From assembly GCF_000715075.1 (NCBI RefSeq), contig NC_134087.1, positions 193,037,276-193,101,275 of the forward strand: a stretch of DNA of 64,000 nucleotides, written 5' to 3'. Position numbers and translations under genes: made by a program. Shown here in pieces: positions 22,160 to 33,400 of this stretch. Each line of letters starts with the position of its first letter. Within the stretch, counting starts at the first letter, position 1. Under the pieces are notes generated by a model that did not search any database, had not been told where the DNA came from, and was given only the letters and a program-made list of their open reading frames with translations. The stretch comes from Nicotiana tabacum. Its lineage: Eukaryota > Streptophyta > Magnoliopsida > Solanales > Solanaceae.

Positions 22160-25100
22160 ATGTTTGCACAAGTACAGCTTCTGTTTATGGTGGTATTCTT
22201 AGAAATGTCACTAATTTTGTTATTTCTCTTCAAAACCCCTTTGAGGAAACTAATAATCATGACTCTTGACCGAGTTAAACGAGGCCGTGGACCGTTGATT
22301 GTTAAATCTGTAGCTGCTACTGTTCTTGTGATCATGATTTACACTGTTTACTCTATTAGGGAATTGCAGTCTCGCCCTACTGATACTGTTAATCCCACTG
22401 ATCAAATCCTTCTTGCTCATCAAATTCTCCAAGCTGCTCTTATGGGTATGTTTCTAATTTTTTGTGCAGGTTTTTAATGTGTGTTTGGTTGTTTGTTTGA
22501 ATTCCTTTTATGATTAATTCATGGGTGTGTTTATTTTTGCCTTTTTTTCAAACCCTTTTGTGTGTGTGGGGTGGGGGTGGGGGTGGGGGTGGGGGTAGAA
22601 TTTTCTTTTTATGGTTATTTTTAGGAGCAAAATGAACAAGTTAGTATTTAGTGTGATGCTATGATGTACTTCCTTTGTCCCATTTTATGTGATGGTGTTT
22701 GATTGGACTTGGGGAAGGAAGAAAGACTTTTGAAATTTATTGCAGGCAACCTTACCTTTCATTTCTGCAAGAGGCCAAGTCGAACGTGTGACCTCCTGGT
22801 TATATGGCAGTAACTTTAAGGCTCCCTTCACTTTTGAAACTTGTGTTCTAGAACAAGAAATCCGTGTGCTATAAATATCTCATCCGTGTGCTATAAATAT
22901 CTTATCAAGGCTAAAATGAAAAAGTTTAAAGTTGAATTATTTTTATATATGGAGAGGTGTCAGTTCTTTTAGAAGAGACACTGAAAATGGAAGTGTAACA
23001 CAAAACGGACAGAGAGAGTAGTTAATTGGATTTTCGGGTATGTTGAAGCAAAATTCCTTGGTTACTAGCTCTCAAGTTCCAGTTAAATGCAAGTACAAAA
23101 GGGTTCAAAATTCATGGACGGATTTAGTTTTTAAGCAGTAGGTGTCATAGCACGCTGGCTTCGACTTGAACTGTATATATAGTTGAGCAATTTTAAAGAA
23201 GTATATATTTCTTATGAATTCCGCTCGCTGCCGCTGACGTAGACTGGGTAGAGTAAAAGCAAGCAACAAAAAGGAAAACAAAGGATATGTAGTATTGATG
23301 ATCCAATGTGTAGAATACAAACCAAAAATTTAGGGACTTGAATCCTTGCTATTATCAATTGAGTAATCAGTGACCAAGAAGAATTCGATAGAATTTTTTT
23401 TCAAGAAGAAGACGGAGAACCCGAGTAAGAATTCAATACCGAATTAGTAGAAGCAAGTAGTCGATCCAATTAATGAATATTCATGCTTGGACTCGACTAT
23501 AGAGTATAGCCTAGAAGAAAGATGAAGGGAAACTCATGCAACTAATCATACTTCAAAGTGATCCAAGTAAGATTCAAAGTAGTAGAGAAAGAAGTGAGTG
23601 GGCGATGCTCAATACCTAGGTAGAGGCTCTTCTTCAAGCTAACACTTGCGCCAATATTTCGTTCATCAAAGTATTTTTGCTAATTGCAATGAGATCTATC
23701 TATTTTTTGGGATGAAAATGAGATCTATCTATTTATAGCAGTGCTATGACCTACACCCATTAGGGTAATAATGTAAGGCATTGGACTTCGAAAACTAAGC
23801 TTAAAATGGCAAACTAGGATTTAGGCTGTGATCAGCAAAAGAAGAAGGGATGCATTAGCGATGATTCCTGGTGCATACGCACAAAATAAATTTGTAACAT
23901 TCAGGGAGGTTTCTAGATTGACCAGACGGAACACATCTAGAGTGATGCATCACCAGTGCAGTGATGCATTCGTAACTGCACTGGTTGCATTAGCATTTCA
24001 AGGCTGTGCTTCCTGATGGCTATGAAATGCTTTAGATGTGTTTATATCTAGTGGGAATGCGATAGCATCTCTAAAATTGTTGTTCTTCTTTTGTTTTTCT
24101 TCAGAGTTTGAGTCTGTAAAACTTATCTCCTTCAAGCATCGTTCCATGTATTCATGGGTCTAAATTGGCTTTCTTTGGTACCTTATGTGTGTGTGTGTGT
24201 ATGTATAGGAAGTTAGCTTTCTTTGGTTGTAAGCTCTCTTGTACTATGACCTCTCCTTTTTTGGGGAAGATTCAACATCCCCGAGTCCGCATCAGCCACA
24301 AAACAGTAAGTGGGTGCATAAATAATTTACACCCGTTATTAAAATGCCAGATTCGCCCTGGTTGGAATGAGCATTCTTAAAGAAAAGCTTGTATCTAGAT
24401 TTGAATGTCTTATAAACAGTTATTCGATGTCAAACTTGTCAAAGGAATGTGTAAAGTTGCTTGAATGTGCGTCTCCCATAGAGATTGTTTGACTGGTGAA
24501 GATGGACCTTAAGGAGAAGAACCCTCTCTTAAAGAGTGTTATTGGGACAATTCATGGGGGAAGGGGTTAAAAAGAGTTTCATTAGGACATGTAGTTTGGT
24601 GGATCAGAGTTATGCCTGAAGGCTAAGCATTCAATTGAAGAACTATTGCGATTTTGCTTTAGAAGTTCTTTCACAGCATAAAAAGTTGGTGGTGCTCAAG
24701 GTGTGATCAGTGGCGAATTCAGTATTTGAACATTATGGGTTCGAGTTCGGGATTCTATCACAACTCATCTGATTTATTATCTGATTTAATGGGTTCGAAA
24801 TTTATTATTTATATTTATTTGGCGGATTTCTTAACACATGTATAGGGTCTGTGCAAAGTGGTAAGGCTTTGCTCACGGTTTCAAGCCGTGGAAACAGCCT
24901 CTTGCAAAAATATAAGGTAAGACTTGTGTACAAAAGACCCTTGTGGTCCGGCCGTTTCCCGGACCTCGCGCATAGCAGGAGCTTAGTGCACCAGGCAGCC
25001 TTTTTTATATATAGGTTCCGAGCAAAAGCTATTGGGTTCCGATGAACCCATAAGTTGCCTTCTATGTCATCCCCTGGGTGTGACGCAGAAACTGTCAGAA

Positions 25101-26143
25101 AGATTTTTAATTTATCTTTTGCACTAGCATGGCATGTGATAGTAGAGTGTCTATGATTCAAAGAGTGCCAACTGGCTAGAGTTTAAACTTTTGTTCCACA
25201 CTGGTGGTACTATGTTACTTCTTCCCCAACCCCCCCCCCCCCCACCCCCAACCCCCACAAATTTTGCTGTTTGACTTGATTGTGGCCGAGTGACAATGAA
25301 AATTTTGTGTTTTACAGTGTAAAAAAAGGTGAAAAAATGGGGCACATGCACTGTTTTTGCCACCTAATACTAAAATATGATATTAGAGAGACTTAGATAC
25401 TATGTTGCGCATACTCTTCAAAGTACTGCTGCATCCGTATCAGATCCTTCAAAATTACACTACATTTGAGGGAGACACGCGCCCGACAACATTTTCAGAG
25501 AGTTCAAGCAACATAGCTTAGATGCAAGTTGGAGTTCTATTCTTAATGGTGACTGATACAAGTTGCTTCCTTTATTTTAGATCCTTAAAGGTTCCAGAGG
25601 TGAAATATGTTAAGTTATTCAACATATGATGTGATAACACACGGCCTTTTGCATCTGATTTACATGCATAAGAATATTTAGCTGGTAAAATTCAGATTAC
25701 ATGGTTTAGCCTATCTGTTTGAAGCAAGTTTCTGCATAACAGGGTTCAAATGCTTTTAACTTTTTGCAGGATTTTGTCTATTCCTTGGACTGATGGTAGA
25801 CAGGCTACACCATTACATAAGGGAGCTTCGCTTACTTAGGAAGACGATGGAAGCTGTAAAGAAGCAGGATCGCGCATTGGACAATGGCAAAAATGGTGAA
25901 GCCAGTAACCTAAAGGATGAAATCTCCTCCTTGAGGAACAAGGTAAGGCAGCTGGAATCCGACAACGAGGCAAAAGAAAAGGAGGTAAAATCTCAGAAGG
26001 CTAACTCTGATTCTCTTAAGGGTCAATCTGAAAAATTGCTGCTTGAATACGACCGGTTGCTGGAAGAAAACCAGAATCTTCGAAGCCAATTGCAATCAGT
26101 TGAGCAAAATGTATCACATTCCGATAGCAAAAAGAACACCTAG
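22160..26143 (+). CDS. BAP31-like endoplasmic reticulum membrane protein (2 exons)
   Basis: Exons 22,160-22,445 and 25,770-26,143 join across a GT-AG intron (ATGG|GTATGT ... TTTTGCAG|GATTT) to give 219 residues. Family: plant relatives of B-cell receptor-associated protein 31, ER proteins that aid export and quality control of membrane cargo. Three hydrophobic segments lie near residues 3-25, 43-63 and 86-102. A charged coiled coil follows (about 110-205; NLKDEISSLRNKVRQLESD and LLLEYDRLLEENQNLRSQL). The last four residues are KKNT, a dilysine KKXX signal for Golgi-to-ER retrieval. Length and layout fit the family. The ATG context AAAAAATG and a pyrimidine-rich 5' UTR fit a plant start. The gene converges with the RabGAP on the other strand. 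Confidence 0.92.
22566..22596 (+). repeat. G-rich (GTGGGG)n tract in BAP31-like intron
   Basis: Five runs of four to five G separated by T or GT, about 120 bp inside the intron on the coding strand. Such a tract can form a G-quadruplex in DNA or pre-mRNA; that is an inference. Confidence 0.8.
22669..23018. mobile_element. Stowaway-like MITE in BAP31-like intron
   Basis: The left end TACTTCCTTTGTCCCATTTT and the reverse complement of the right end, TACTCTCTCTGTCCGTTTTG, match the Stowaway terminus, with TA on both sides (22,667-22,668 and 23,019-23,020). Inside, a 23-bp segment with TCCGTGTGCTATAAATATCT is tandemly duplicated (22,860-22,905). Confidence 0.65.
24708..25076. mobile_element. hAT-type MITE, interrupted by a SINE
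   Basis: The termini are CAGTGGCGAATTCAG and, reverse-complemented, CAGGGGATGACATAG, the CAGNGGCGGA style of short hAT elements. They are flanked by GGTGTGAT (24,700-24,707) and GGTGTGAC (25,077-25,084), an 8-bp duplication with one mismatch. The GGGTTCGAGTTCGGGATTCT and GCTATTGGGTTC words are typical of this abundant Solanaceae repeat. A SINE splits it near 24,845. Confidence 0.8.
24844..25010 (+). mobile_element. Au-type SINE nested in the hAT MITE
   Basis: A tRNA-derived SINE. A box A-like word (TGTGCAAAGTGG) lies near 24,852 and a box B-like word (GGTTTCAAGCC, 24,878-24,888) follows. Then comes the conserved body TGGAAACAGCCTCTTGCA and CCTTGTGGTCCGG, the CGCGCATAGC word and a terminal T-run after GCAGCC. 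These are hallmarks of the plant Au SINE family. Flanking TATAGG words may be a short target duplication. Confidence 0.75.
25230..25257. repeat. Poly-C tract in BAP31-like intron
   Basis: A run of C interrupted by single A residues, about 510 bp before the splice acceptor. Its opposite strand is G-rich. Length is likely unstable and error-prone in sequencing. Confidence 0.85.
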
Positions 26144-26591
26144 AATAGCATACATCTGTTTTCTGGCCATCAACTATAGTAGTTACTCTTGGGAATTTTG
26201 GTTAAAGAAGTGTGTTGTGTAGCTCGTTTTTGTCATCATGATAGATTCTTGTAAAATGGTAGTAATATACCGTATTATCCTAAACCCTGGATTATCCTAA
26301 ACCACTCCTGTTTTCTATCTTTCACTGTGCTTGAAACTATTTTTGTGTTCCCAGTGGGGGTGATTATACAACAATATTTTGCTCTTTGAGGGAGTCTTCA
26401 GATCTTTTTACCTAGCAAGGGACCATTTCAGTGATGTGGATAGCAGCATTTTCAAATTATACCGTATGATATCATTTATAACACTTTAAATGTAAATTTA
26501 AGAAGTCAGGTAGGTTCAATTCTTGTACAATTTTTGAAGTTCTGATAGTAAGAATAAATTTTAAGATAGGTTAATTGTAAATATCTTTTGG

Positions 26592-26960
26592 GTGTTAAGA
26601 ACTTACCCGTGCTTAATATGGCTACTTGGAACCTACCCATGCTCTGCGCAACTACTTGTAACCTTCTCGTGTTCAGCACCGACACTTGGAACCAACCCGT
26701 GCTCAACACAGTCAGTCGGAACCTTGGAACTACCTACTCGTGCTCACCACTACCACTTGGGACCTAACCACATACCTACTCGTGCTCACCACTACCACTT
26801 GGGACCTACCTGTGGTTCCTACCTACTCGTGCTCACCACTACCACTTGGGACCTACCTCTGCTCTGTGCGGCTACTTGTAACGTTCCCTGACTCGGCACA
26901 ACCACTTGGAACCTTTCTCAAAGAGCCAAAAGAACCGTGCTCAGTACAACCACTTGGAAC
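26592..26960. repeat. Degenerate minisatellite (about 30-bp core, plus 44-bp subunits)
   Basis: Repeats of a CCCGTGCTC-N-CCACTTGGAACCTA theme. Three nearly identical copies of TACTCGTGCTCACCACTACC lie at about 26,742, 26,784 and 26,824. They start about 450 bp after the BAP31-like stop, between the two convergent genes. Frames across it are open by chance. Confidence 0.85.
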
Positions 26961-26993
26961 TCACCCGTGATCTTTCTCAAAGAGCCAAAAGAA

Positions 26994-27090
26994 CAATAAC
27001 AACAACCCAGTGAAATCCCACAAGTAGGGTCTAGTAGTGTGGACGCAGACCTTACCCCTACTCCGGAGGAGTAGAGAGGGTGTTTCCGAT
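26994..27090 (-). mobile_element. Short RTE-LINE or SINE 3' tail insertion with 16-bp duplication
   Basis: A 97-bp insert beginning CAATAACAACAACCCAGTG is the reverse complement of the same 3' tail found at the end of the LINE at 30,640-30,723 (ACCCCACTTGTGGGATTACA, then a GTT-rich end). It is flanked by the perfect 16-bp direct repeat CAAAGAGCCAAAAGAA (26,978-26,993 and 27,091-27,106). That fits a severely 5'-truncated LINE, or a SINE sharing its tail. Confidence 0.8.
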
Positions 27091-27424
27091 CAAAGAGCCA
27101 AAAGAAAAACAAAACAAATCTTTTACCAGCACACTACCATGATTTCTTTCTTGAAAGTAAACAAAACAGAAATAGGTAACAGTAAGGAGCAAAAATGAAG
27201 AACTAGAATACAATAGTTCAAAATTTACACCTTTGAAGATCTACGTACATACAACTTAAATAAACCACAAGACTCTCCAAGCTGCTGTCTAGCTCGTTGC
27301 TTTATGAGCAAAAGGTTGATTTTATGAGCAAAAGGTTGATTTCCTAAAAGGGCAGCATGCCCTGATAGAGATACATTTGTATAAATATATATATATACTA
27401 CAATTACTAAGTTTCGCTCATAAA

Positions 27425-30400
27425 CTATTGTTCCTCGCCCGTATTTATAGAATTTAATCGCCTTAGTCTCTGGTCAAGCTCTGCCATGACCGCCGGCTCC
27501 TGCTTTTTCCTCTGTCTTGAAATAGTAGTGGTTGTCATAAAGCCAATTTGATCAAAAGCAACCTGAAAAAAAGTTGTTCCAAAATTCTAAGAATATGTTG
27601 TCCACAGCATTATGCATTGAGTTTAAATTCTACGCATGGACAATGTATAGATTTTGTATACCATCAGGTTAAGTTAACCTACAATAATAGATAACTATAT
27701 CTGGTTAAATGGAACTGATGGTGCAAAATTTCTTTTCGGTCAATATACATAACTTAAATCTTTATGCATATGAAATCAGACACTAAACTTCACAGGAAAA
27801 AGCATCCCAGCTTAATCCTTTAAATAGGTACTTGAAGATATGACCATAAATAGAAACATGAGTCTAGCGAGAATATGTTACCGTCAACAAGTCATCAGGA
27901 TCAAAAAGTTGATGAGTGCTTCTCTGGATGATATGAATTATATCTCCGACATGATGCACAGTCAGCAACTCTTCTTCGTTCATCTAGTCATTGGCATATT
28001 ATAGGACTATCTTAGTATTCGAAATTCAGTTCTAAGCTAATGGAAAATTGAGAGGCAAGAAAATCAACAGTGAAAAAAGTTATCATAAATGTGAAACACA
28101 AAAATATTAGGAATCATTTACCTTAAAAATTGCCAATGCCACATGAAATAGAAGATTTGCACCTTCATTGAAAAGGACATCCCAGACCCGTAAGGTTGTC
28201 TGTAATGAAATAGCAGACGCAAGAATCATTAACCAATACGAGATAATAGAGCGCATGATCTATTTCGTAGCAACTGACACCACACAGAGAGAATGAGAGA
28301 CTAAGATTGTTGACCTCAGAAGGCAAGCTTTTGGCGAAAAGGCAGAGAAACCACTCCGTGCAAACAAGAGAAACATCAAACTCCAGTGCATCCAAATGAG
28401 CGGCTATCCTGTACTTTTCCTCATCAGTATCAGAAAACAGCAGAACTTGTAAAAATTAAACATTCATGCTAATGACGAACATCTGGGAAAAGATAAAAGT
28501 ACCTGGGACATTTTTTGGTTAATAGATCCTTGAAAACTCTTTGTTCGACATGGCATCCAGACAAGTTCTTTGTATAACAGTCACTAACTAATACATTCTC
28601 TAAAAGGACAGCAATCATCCAGAAAGCATCTTCTTCGGTTTTCATCACAAGCAATAATAATGCTGCAACATAGTTTAATCCCTGCAAAACAGTGAACCCA
28701 TTTAGACCACGTATCAACTGTTGGAAAAGCAAAATGAACACTAATTGGATATAAGTTCCACGAAGATAGCAAACATACTTCCATAAACTATTGAAAGAAG
28801 AGGGGAACAAGAACAATGTGCTGGGTGATTTGGAGCATTCCGAGAGTCGTCGAGATTTTGGGTATGGTAGGCATATAAAAGTTGAGGTCGAGGGGCTATG
28901 CGTGTCATGAACAGGGGAAGAGTAAGCGAGCCAGACGAAATCCCAGTAAAATTTTGGAAAAGAACGCAGGCAAGGCAGGTTTGGAGTAGCTCACTAGGTT
29001 GTTAAATGGCATTTTTTATGACGAAGAAGATGCCCGAAGAACGGAGGTGGAGTACAATGATCTCATTGTACAAAAACAATGGTGATATCTAAAATTGCAA
29101 CAACTATAGGGGTATCAAGATACAAAACCATTGCATTAAGTTTGGGAGTGGATGGTGGAAGAGAGGGTGAGGAGGAATGTGTCTATTTTCGAGAACCAAT
29201 TCGGATTCATGCCGGGGCATTCGACTGCGAAAGTCATTCACCTCGTAAGGAGATTGGTAGAGCAGTATAGGGAGAGGAAGATGGACTTGCATATGATATT
29301 CATTGACCTAGAGAAAGCATACGACAAAGTCCTAAGGTAGATCCTATGGATATGTTTGGAGGCTAGAGGTGTTCCTGTAGCCTACACTAGGGTGATTAAT
29401 GGCATGTATGATGGATCTAAAACTCGGGTGCGGACAATGGGCAGAGACTCAGAACACTTTCTATTTGTGATGGGGTTGCACCAGGGATCAGCTCTTAGCC
29501 CATTTTTACTTACCCCAGCAATGGATGCGCTGACGCGTTACATTCAAGGGGAGGTGTTGTGGTGCATGTTATTTACAGATGACATTGTACTAATTGACGA
29601 GACATGCGGTATTAACGCGAGGTTTGGGGTCTAAAGATAAACCCTAGAATCTAAAAGTTTCAAGTTGAGCAGGATCAAGACATAATACTTGGAGTGCAAG
29701 TTCAGTGATGTGACTCGTGAAGCAGACGTGGACATAAGTCTTGATACACAAGTCATCCCCAAGAGAGGAAGTTTTAAGTACCTTCGGTCAGTAACTCAGA
29801 AAAACGGGGAGAATGGCAGGGATGTCACACATCGTATTGGAGCGAGGTGGACAAAATAGAGGGATCGCATTCGGTGTTTTGTGTGATAAGAATATGCCAC
29901 CAAGACTTAAAGGTAAGTTCTACAGAGTGGCGGTTAGACCGACTATGCAGAGTGTTGGCTAGTCAAGAACTCCCATGTCCAGATGATGAAGGTAGCAGAA
30001 ATGAGGATGTTGAGATAAATGTGCGGGCATACCAGGATAGATAAGATTAGGAATAAAGATATTCAGGATAAGGTGTGTGACCCCATGGAGGACAAGATGC
30101 GGGAAACGAGGATGAAATAGTTCCGACATGTGAAGAGGAGAACACAGATGCCCTAGTAAGATGGTGCGAGAGGTTAACCTTGGTAGGTCTGAGGAGAAGT
30201 AGAGGTAAGCTAAAGAAGCATTAGGGATAGGTGGTTAGGCAGGGCATGGCGCTGCTAAATATAGATAGAACCCTGAATGAACAAGCATCCACAAATGTCG
30301 ATTCATTCAAGCAAGAGAGTGCAACAATCCTTTCCTTTGACACTGGTCCCATAAACGAGTGAAAAATTCCCGAGAAAATGAAATGAACTTCTTTTCGTAA

Positions 30401-33400
30401 GGCAAGAAAGTCGCCTAAGGAAAGTAGAAGTCAGCTTACGAGGATATGACCCTTGATAGGAGAGTGTGAAGGTTGAGAATTAGGATAGAAGTTTAGTAGG
30501 TAGTCGAGCATTTTCCTTGTCCATACCGGTAGTAGTGTCAGTTTTTTTTATTATCTTGCTGATGTTACTGCTTGTTGCTACTGTTTTTTTTTTCCCTACC
30601 TTTCCTTGAGCCAAGGGTCTACCAAAAAACCTCTCTACCTCCTCAAGATAGGGGTAAAGTCTACATACACACTACCCTCCCAAGACCCCACTTGTGGGAT
30701 TACACTAGGTTTGTTTTTGTTGTATTGGATATAAGTTTCGACATCCTTTTCTCTAAGTCAAATACATTCAAAGCCAAACTTATGTCCAAAATACTTTTAA
30801 ATTGTGAGAAGTTGGATGCTGCATGCCGTTTGGTTAAAACCTAAAGCAACTGTGCTAAATATATTACTATTTGATGTAGAATAATCAATTACAAAAGCAA
30901 ACATCACCTTCATTATTAAAATGGACAAACTGCAGTGAACAATCTCGCTGGATATTGCAAAAAGCACAAATAGGATTGAATAGTTTAGACCTATACAACC
31001 ATGCATGATTGATAAAATATTCTTGCTCCTTATGTTCAGGTTCAGGAAAAATATTTCTTTGGAATAGTTTCATTTGCAGATTGCACGAGGAGAATGACTA
31101 TTTATGGAATGAAAAACATGCTATCAAAAAGTCATATTATGATTCAGCTTCAATATCGGACTGTATACATCAGGAACACTTGAACCTTAAAATTTGACGG
31201 CATTGTAGCCCTTGAAGTCTAGATTCCAAAAAACAAATTGAGCACAATATGGATATGCACAAAATTGGCAGCGAACCAGCATAGCTATGCTGGATTTTGC
31301 CGCAGCTACGCCAGCAAAATGGAAAAAAAAGGGCAGTGACACAGCGCAGCCATGCTCGATTTCACCACAGCTGTGCCAGCATTATGGACGTGGATAGGCA
31401 GATATCCCAGCAAGCCAGCACAGTTGTGCTGGTTTCCAACACAACGATGCCCAGAGTTGATTTCAGATTTCTGCATTTTAGGAAGAGGATTTCCTTATTC
31501 GATTGAAACTCAGTAAAAGCATGTTTAAGGTTGGTCAAAGAAGGTTTTAACAGGTGGAGCTCACTAAGAAAAGAAGAAAGATGGAAAGAACGACCAAGCC
31601 AACATTCTCTAACCATGTTGATGTTTCCTTGTGGTCCGGCCCTTTCCCGGACCCCGCGCATAGCGGGAGCTTAGTGCACCGGACTGCCCTTTTTTTTTCA
31701 TGCTCATCAAGAGTATACTTTTTTTATTTTAATACTATTACTTGTTTCAATTGTGAGTTTAGCCCAGCGAAGATCGAACAGAGAAGTTTCCTTGAGCGTT
31801 AGTCTGCTTTGATTAATATTATGTCAATGTCTACGACAACTTGTACAAGAGAAACTGAGGGGGACTTTAGGAGATTTGTGGTCAGTGTGAGTCTAAACTG
31901 AGTGGGTGACCATGACTCAACCATAGAGGATTCATGATTTTAATACATGTTGAACTGAACAAGCCCAAAAGTAAAGTGAAACCTCAACTTAGAAATACTC
32001 AAGTAGGCATTCTTTGTTGAGAGGAACTTTTAAATTAGGGATCCTATTATTTCATGATATTAATATTTAAAATTAAATGAACAAGAACGCTTGAAAAGGT
32101 GCAGTTGAAATCAATCCCCTAGCATTGTCTCATAGATTTCCACCAAAGAATTGCATTTCTTGCTCTTGCCTCCAATACTCTTTGGTTAGTTTTCTTTTCC
32201 GTTAGTTTTCGCTCCTTGTAGCTTATTCTACATCTCAAACAATAGTATAGCATAATCCCCACATATGTTGATTTGTTAATCCTCGTAGGATGATACTATA
32301 CTTACTACTTCATTACATAAACTGATTAGTGCGCTTAGCATGGCAATTTAATCATGTTAGAAAGAAACAAAGATATATTGACTTTATCAAGTTTTACATC
32401 AAATATAAGTATACACTTAATAGAGCTAAAAGGATACTTTCTTCAAAAGAAAATTAGAGCTAAAAGGATAAAAAAATTGTATTTTAGAATAAAATAAAGT
32501 GTTAACAAGGAAAAAGAGATCTAAATGGTCTAACTTCATATAACATATGTAACCCTATAAGCTGGGCCTATTCTAGCTTATAGACAGATAAATAATCTAA
32601 AACAAACGGCAGTTATATAGATGTGTGTGTGTGAGAGAGAGAAAATGACTACATGGCCTCCCCTGTAAAGTATGGCAGCACGGAGAAAATATAAAGTTGA
32701 TAGGATTAATAAAATAATTTCTTTGGCCAAAGTAAACATTATGATCTCACAAAGAAAAATAGATCTACCTGGCAGTAGCCAACATCAGAATCACGGAAAG
32801 AATAGGCAACAAGGACACGCCTTAGGGCAGCATGACCCTCAGGAGTGTCCAACCATGGATGACCAGGAAAGGTTCGCGGGAGGTCCTGCAAGTAAAGAAA
32901 ATGTTGAAAATCAATCAAAATAAAGGTGGTAGTACCAAAGCATAAAAAATTATGTATCTCAATTTTCTACATTTTTTTCAAGCTTGGGAATAAATTATGC
33001 GACATAATCCTATCTTTTAGCAAAGCAAAAATTCTCCTAGAACTTAAAGCAGAATGTCAATATGAAGACACCATAAAGCTTTAATTGCTTTATATGTGCA
33101 CAACGAGTGAACCTCGCTCTAAAACAATAAACCTCCCAGAACTAAAAGCGTTTATGCGGACTTTAGTCCACAGATAAGGAAACATCAATATGAAGACCCT
33201 CTTTAATTGCAAGACTGGCACTTTAAAAGGACACAACGAGTGAATCATTCTCTTCACATATCATGCAGCATATATAACAACCTGCGCAGAATCCTGAACA
33301 GTTAACGAATCAAAACAGGAAAAGAAAGTCTAGTGCCGCTCTTACGAGTGTGAATAATCTTTCACTTAACGAATCTCTAACGACTCCACGTGAAGGCTGC

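Noticed and set aside
21921..22202. 93-codon frame overlapping the BAP31-like start.
   Set aside because: No ATG-context or family signal, runs across the poly-C of the 5' UTR, and the BAP31 frame is clearly coding.
23828..24016. 62-codon frame in the BAP31-like intron.
   Set aside because: Starts at a non-ATG codon, resembles nothing known and lies between clear splice sites of another gene.
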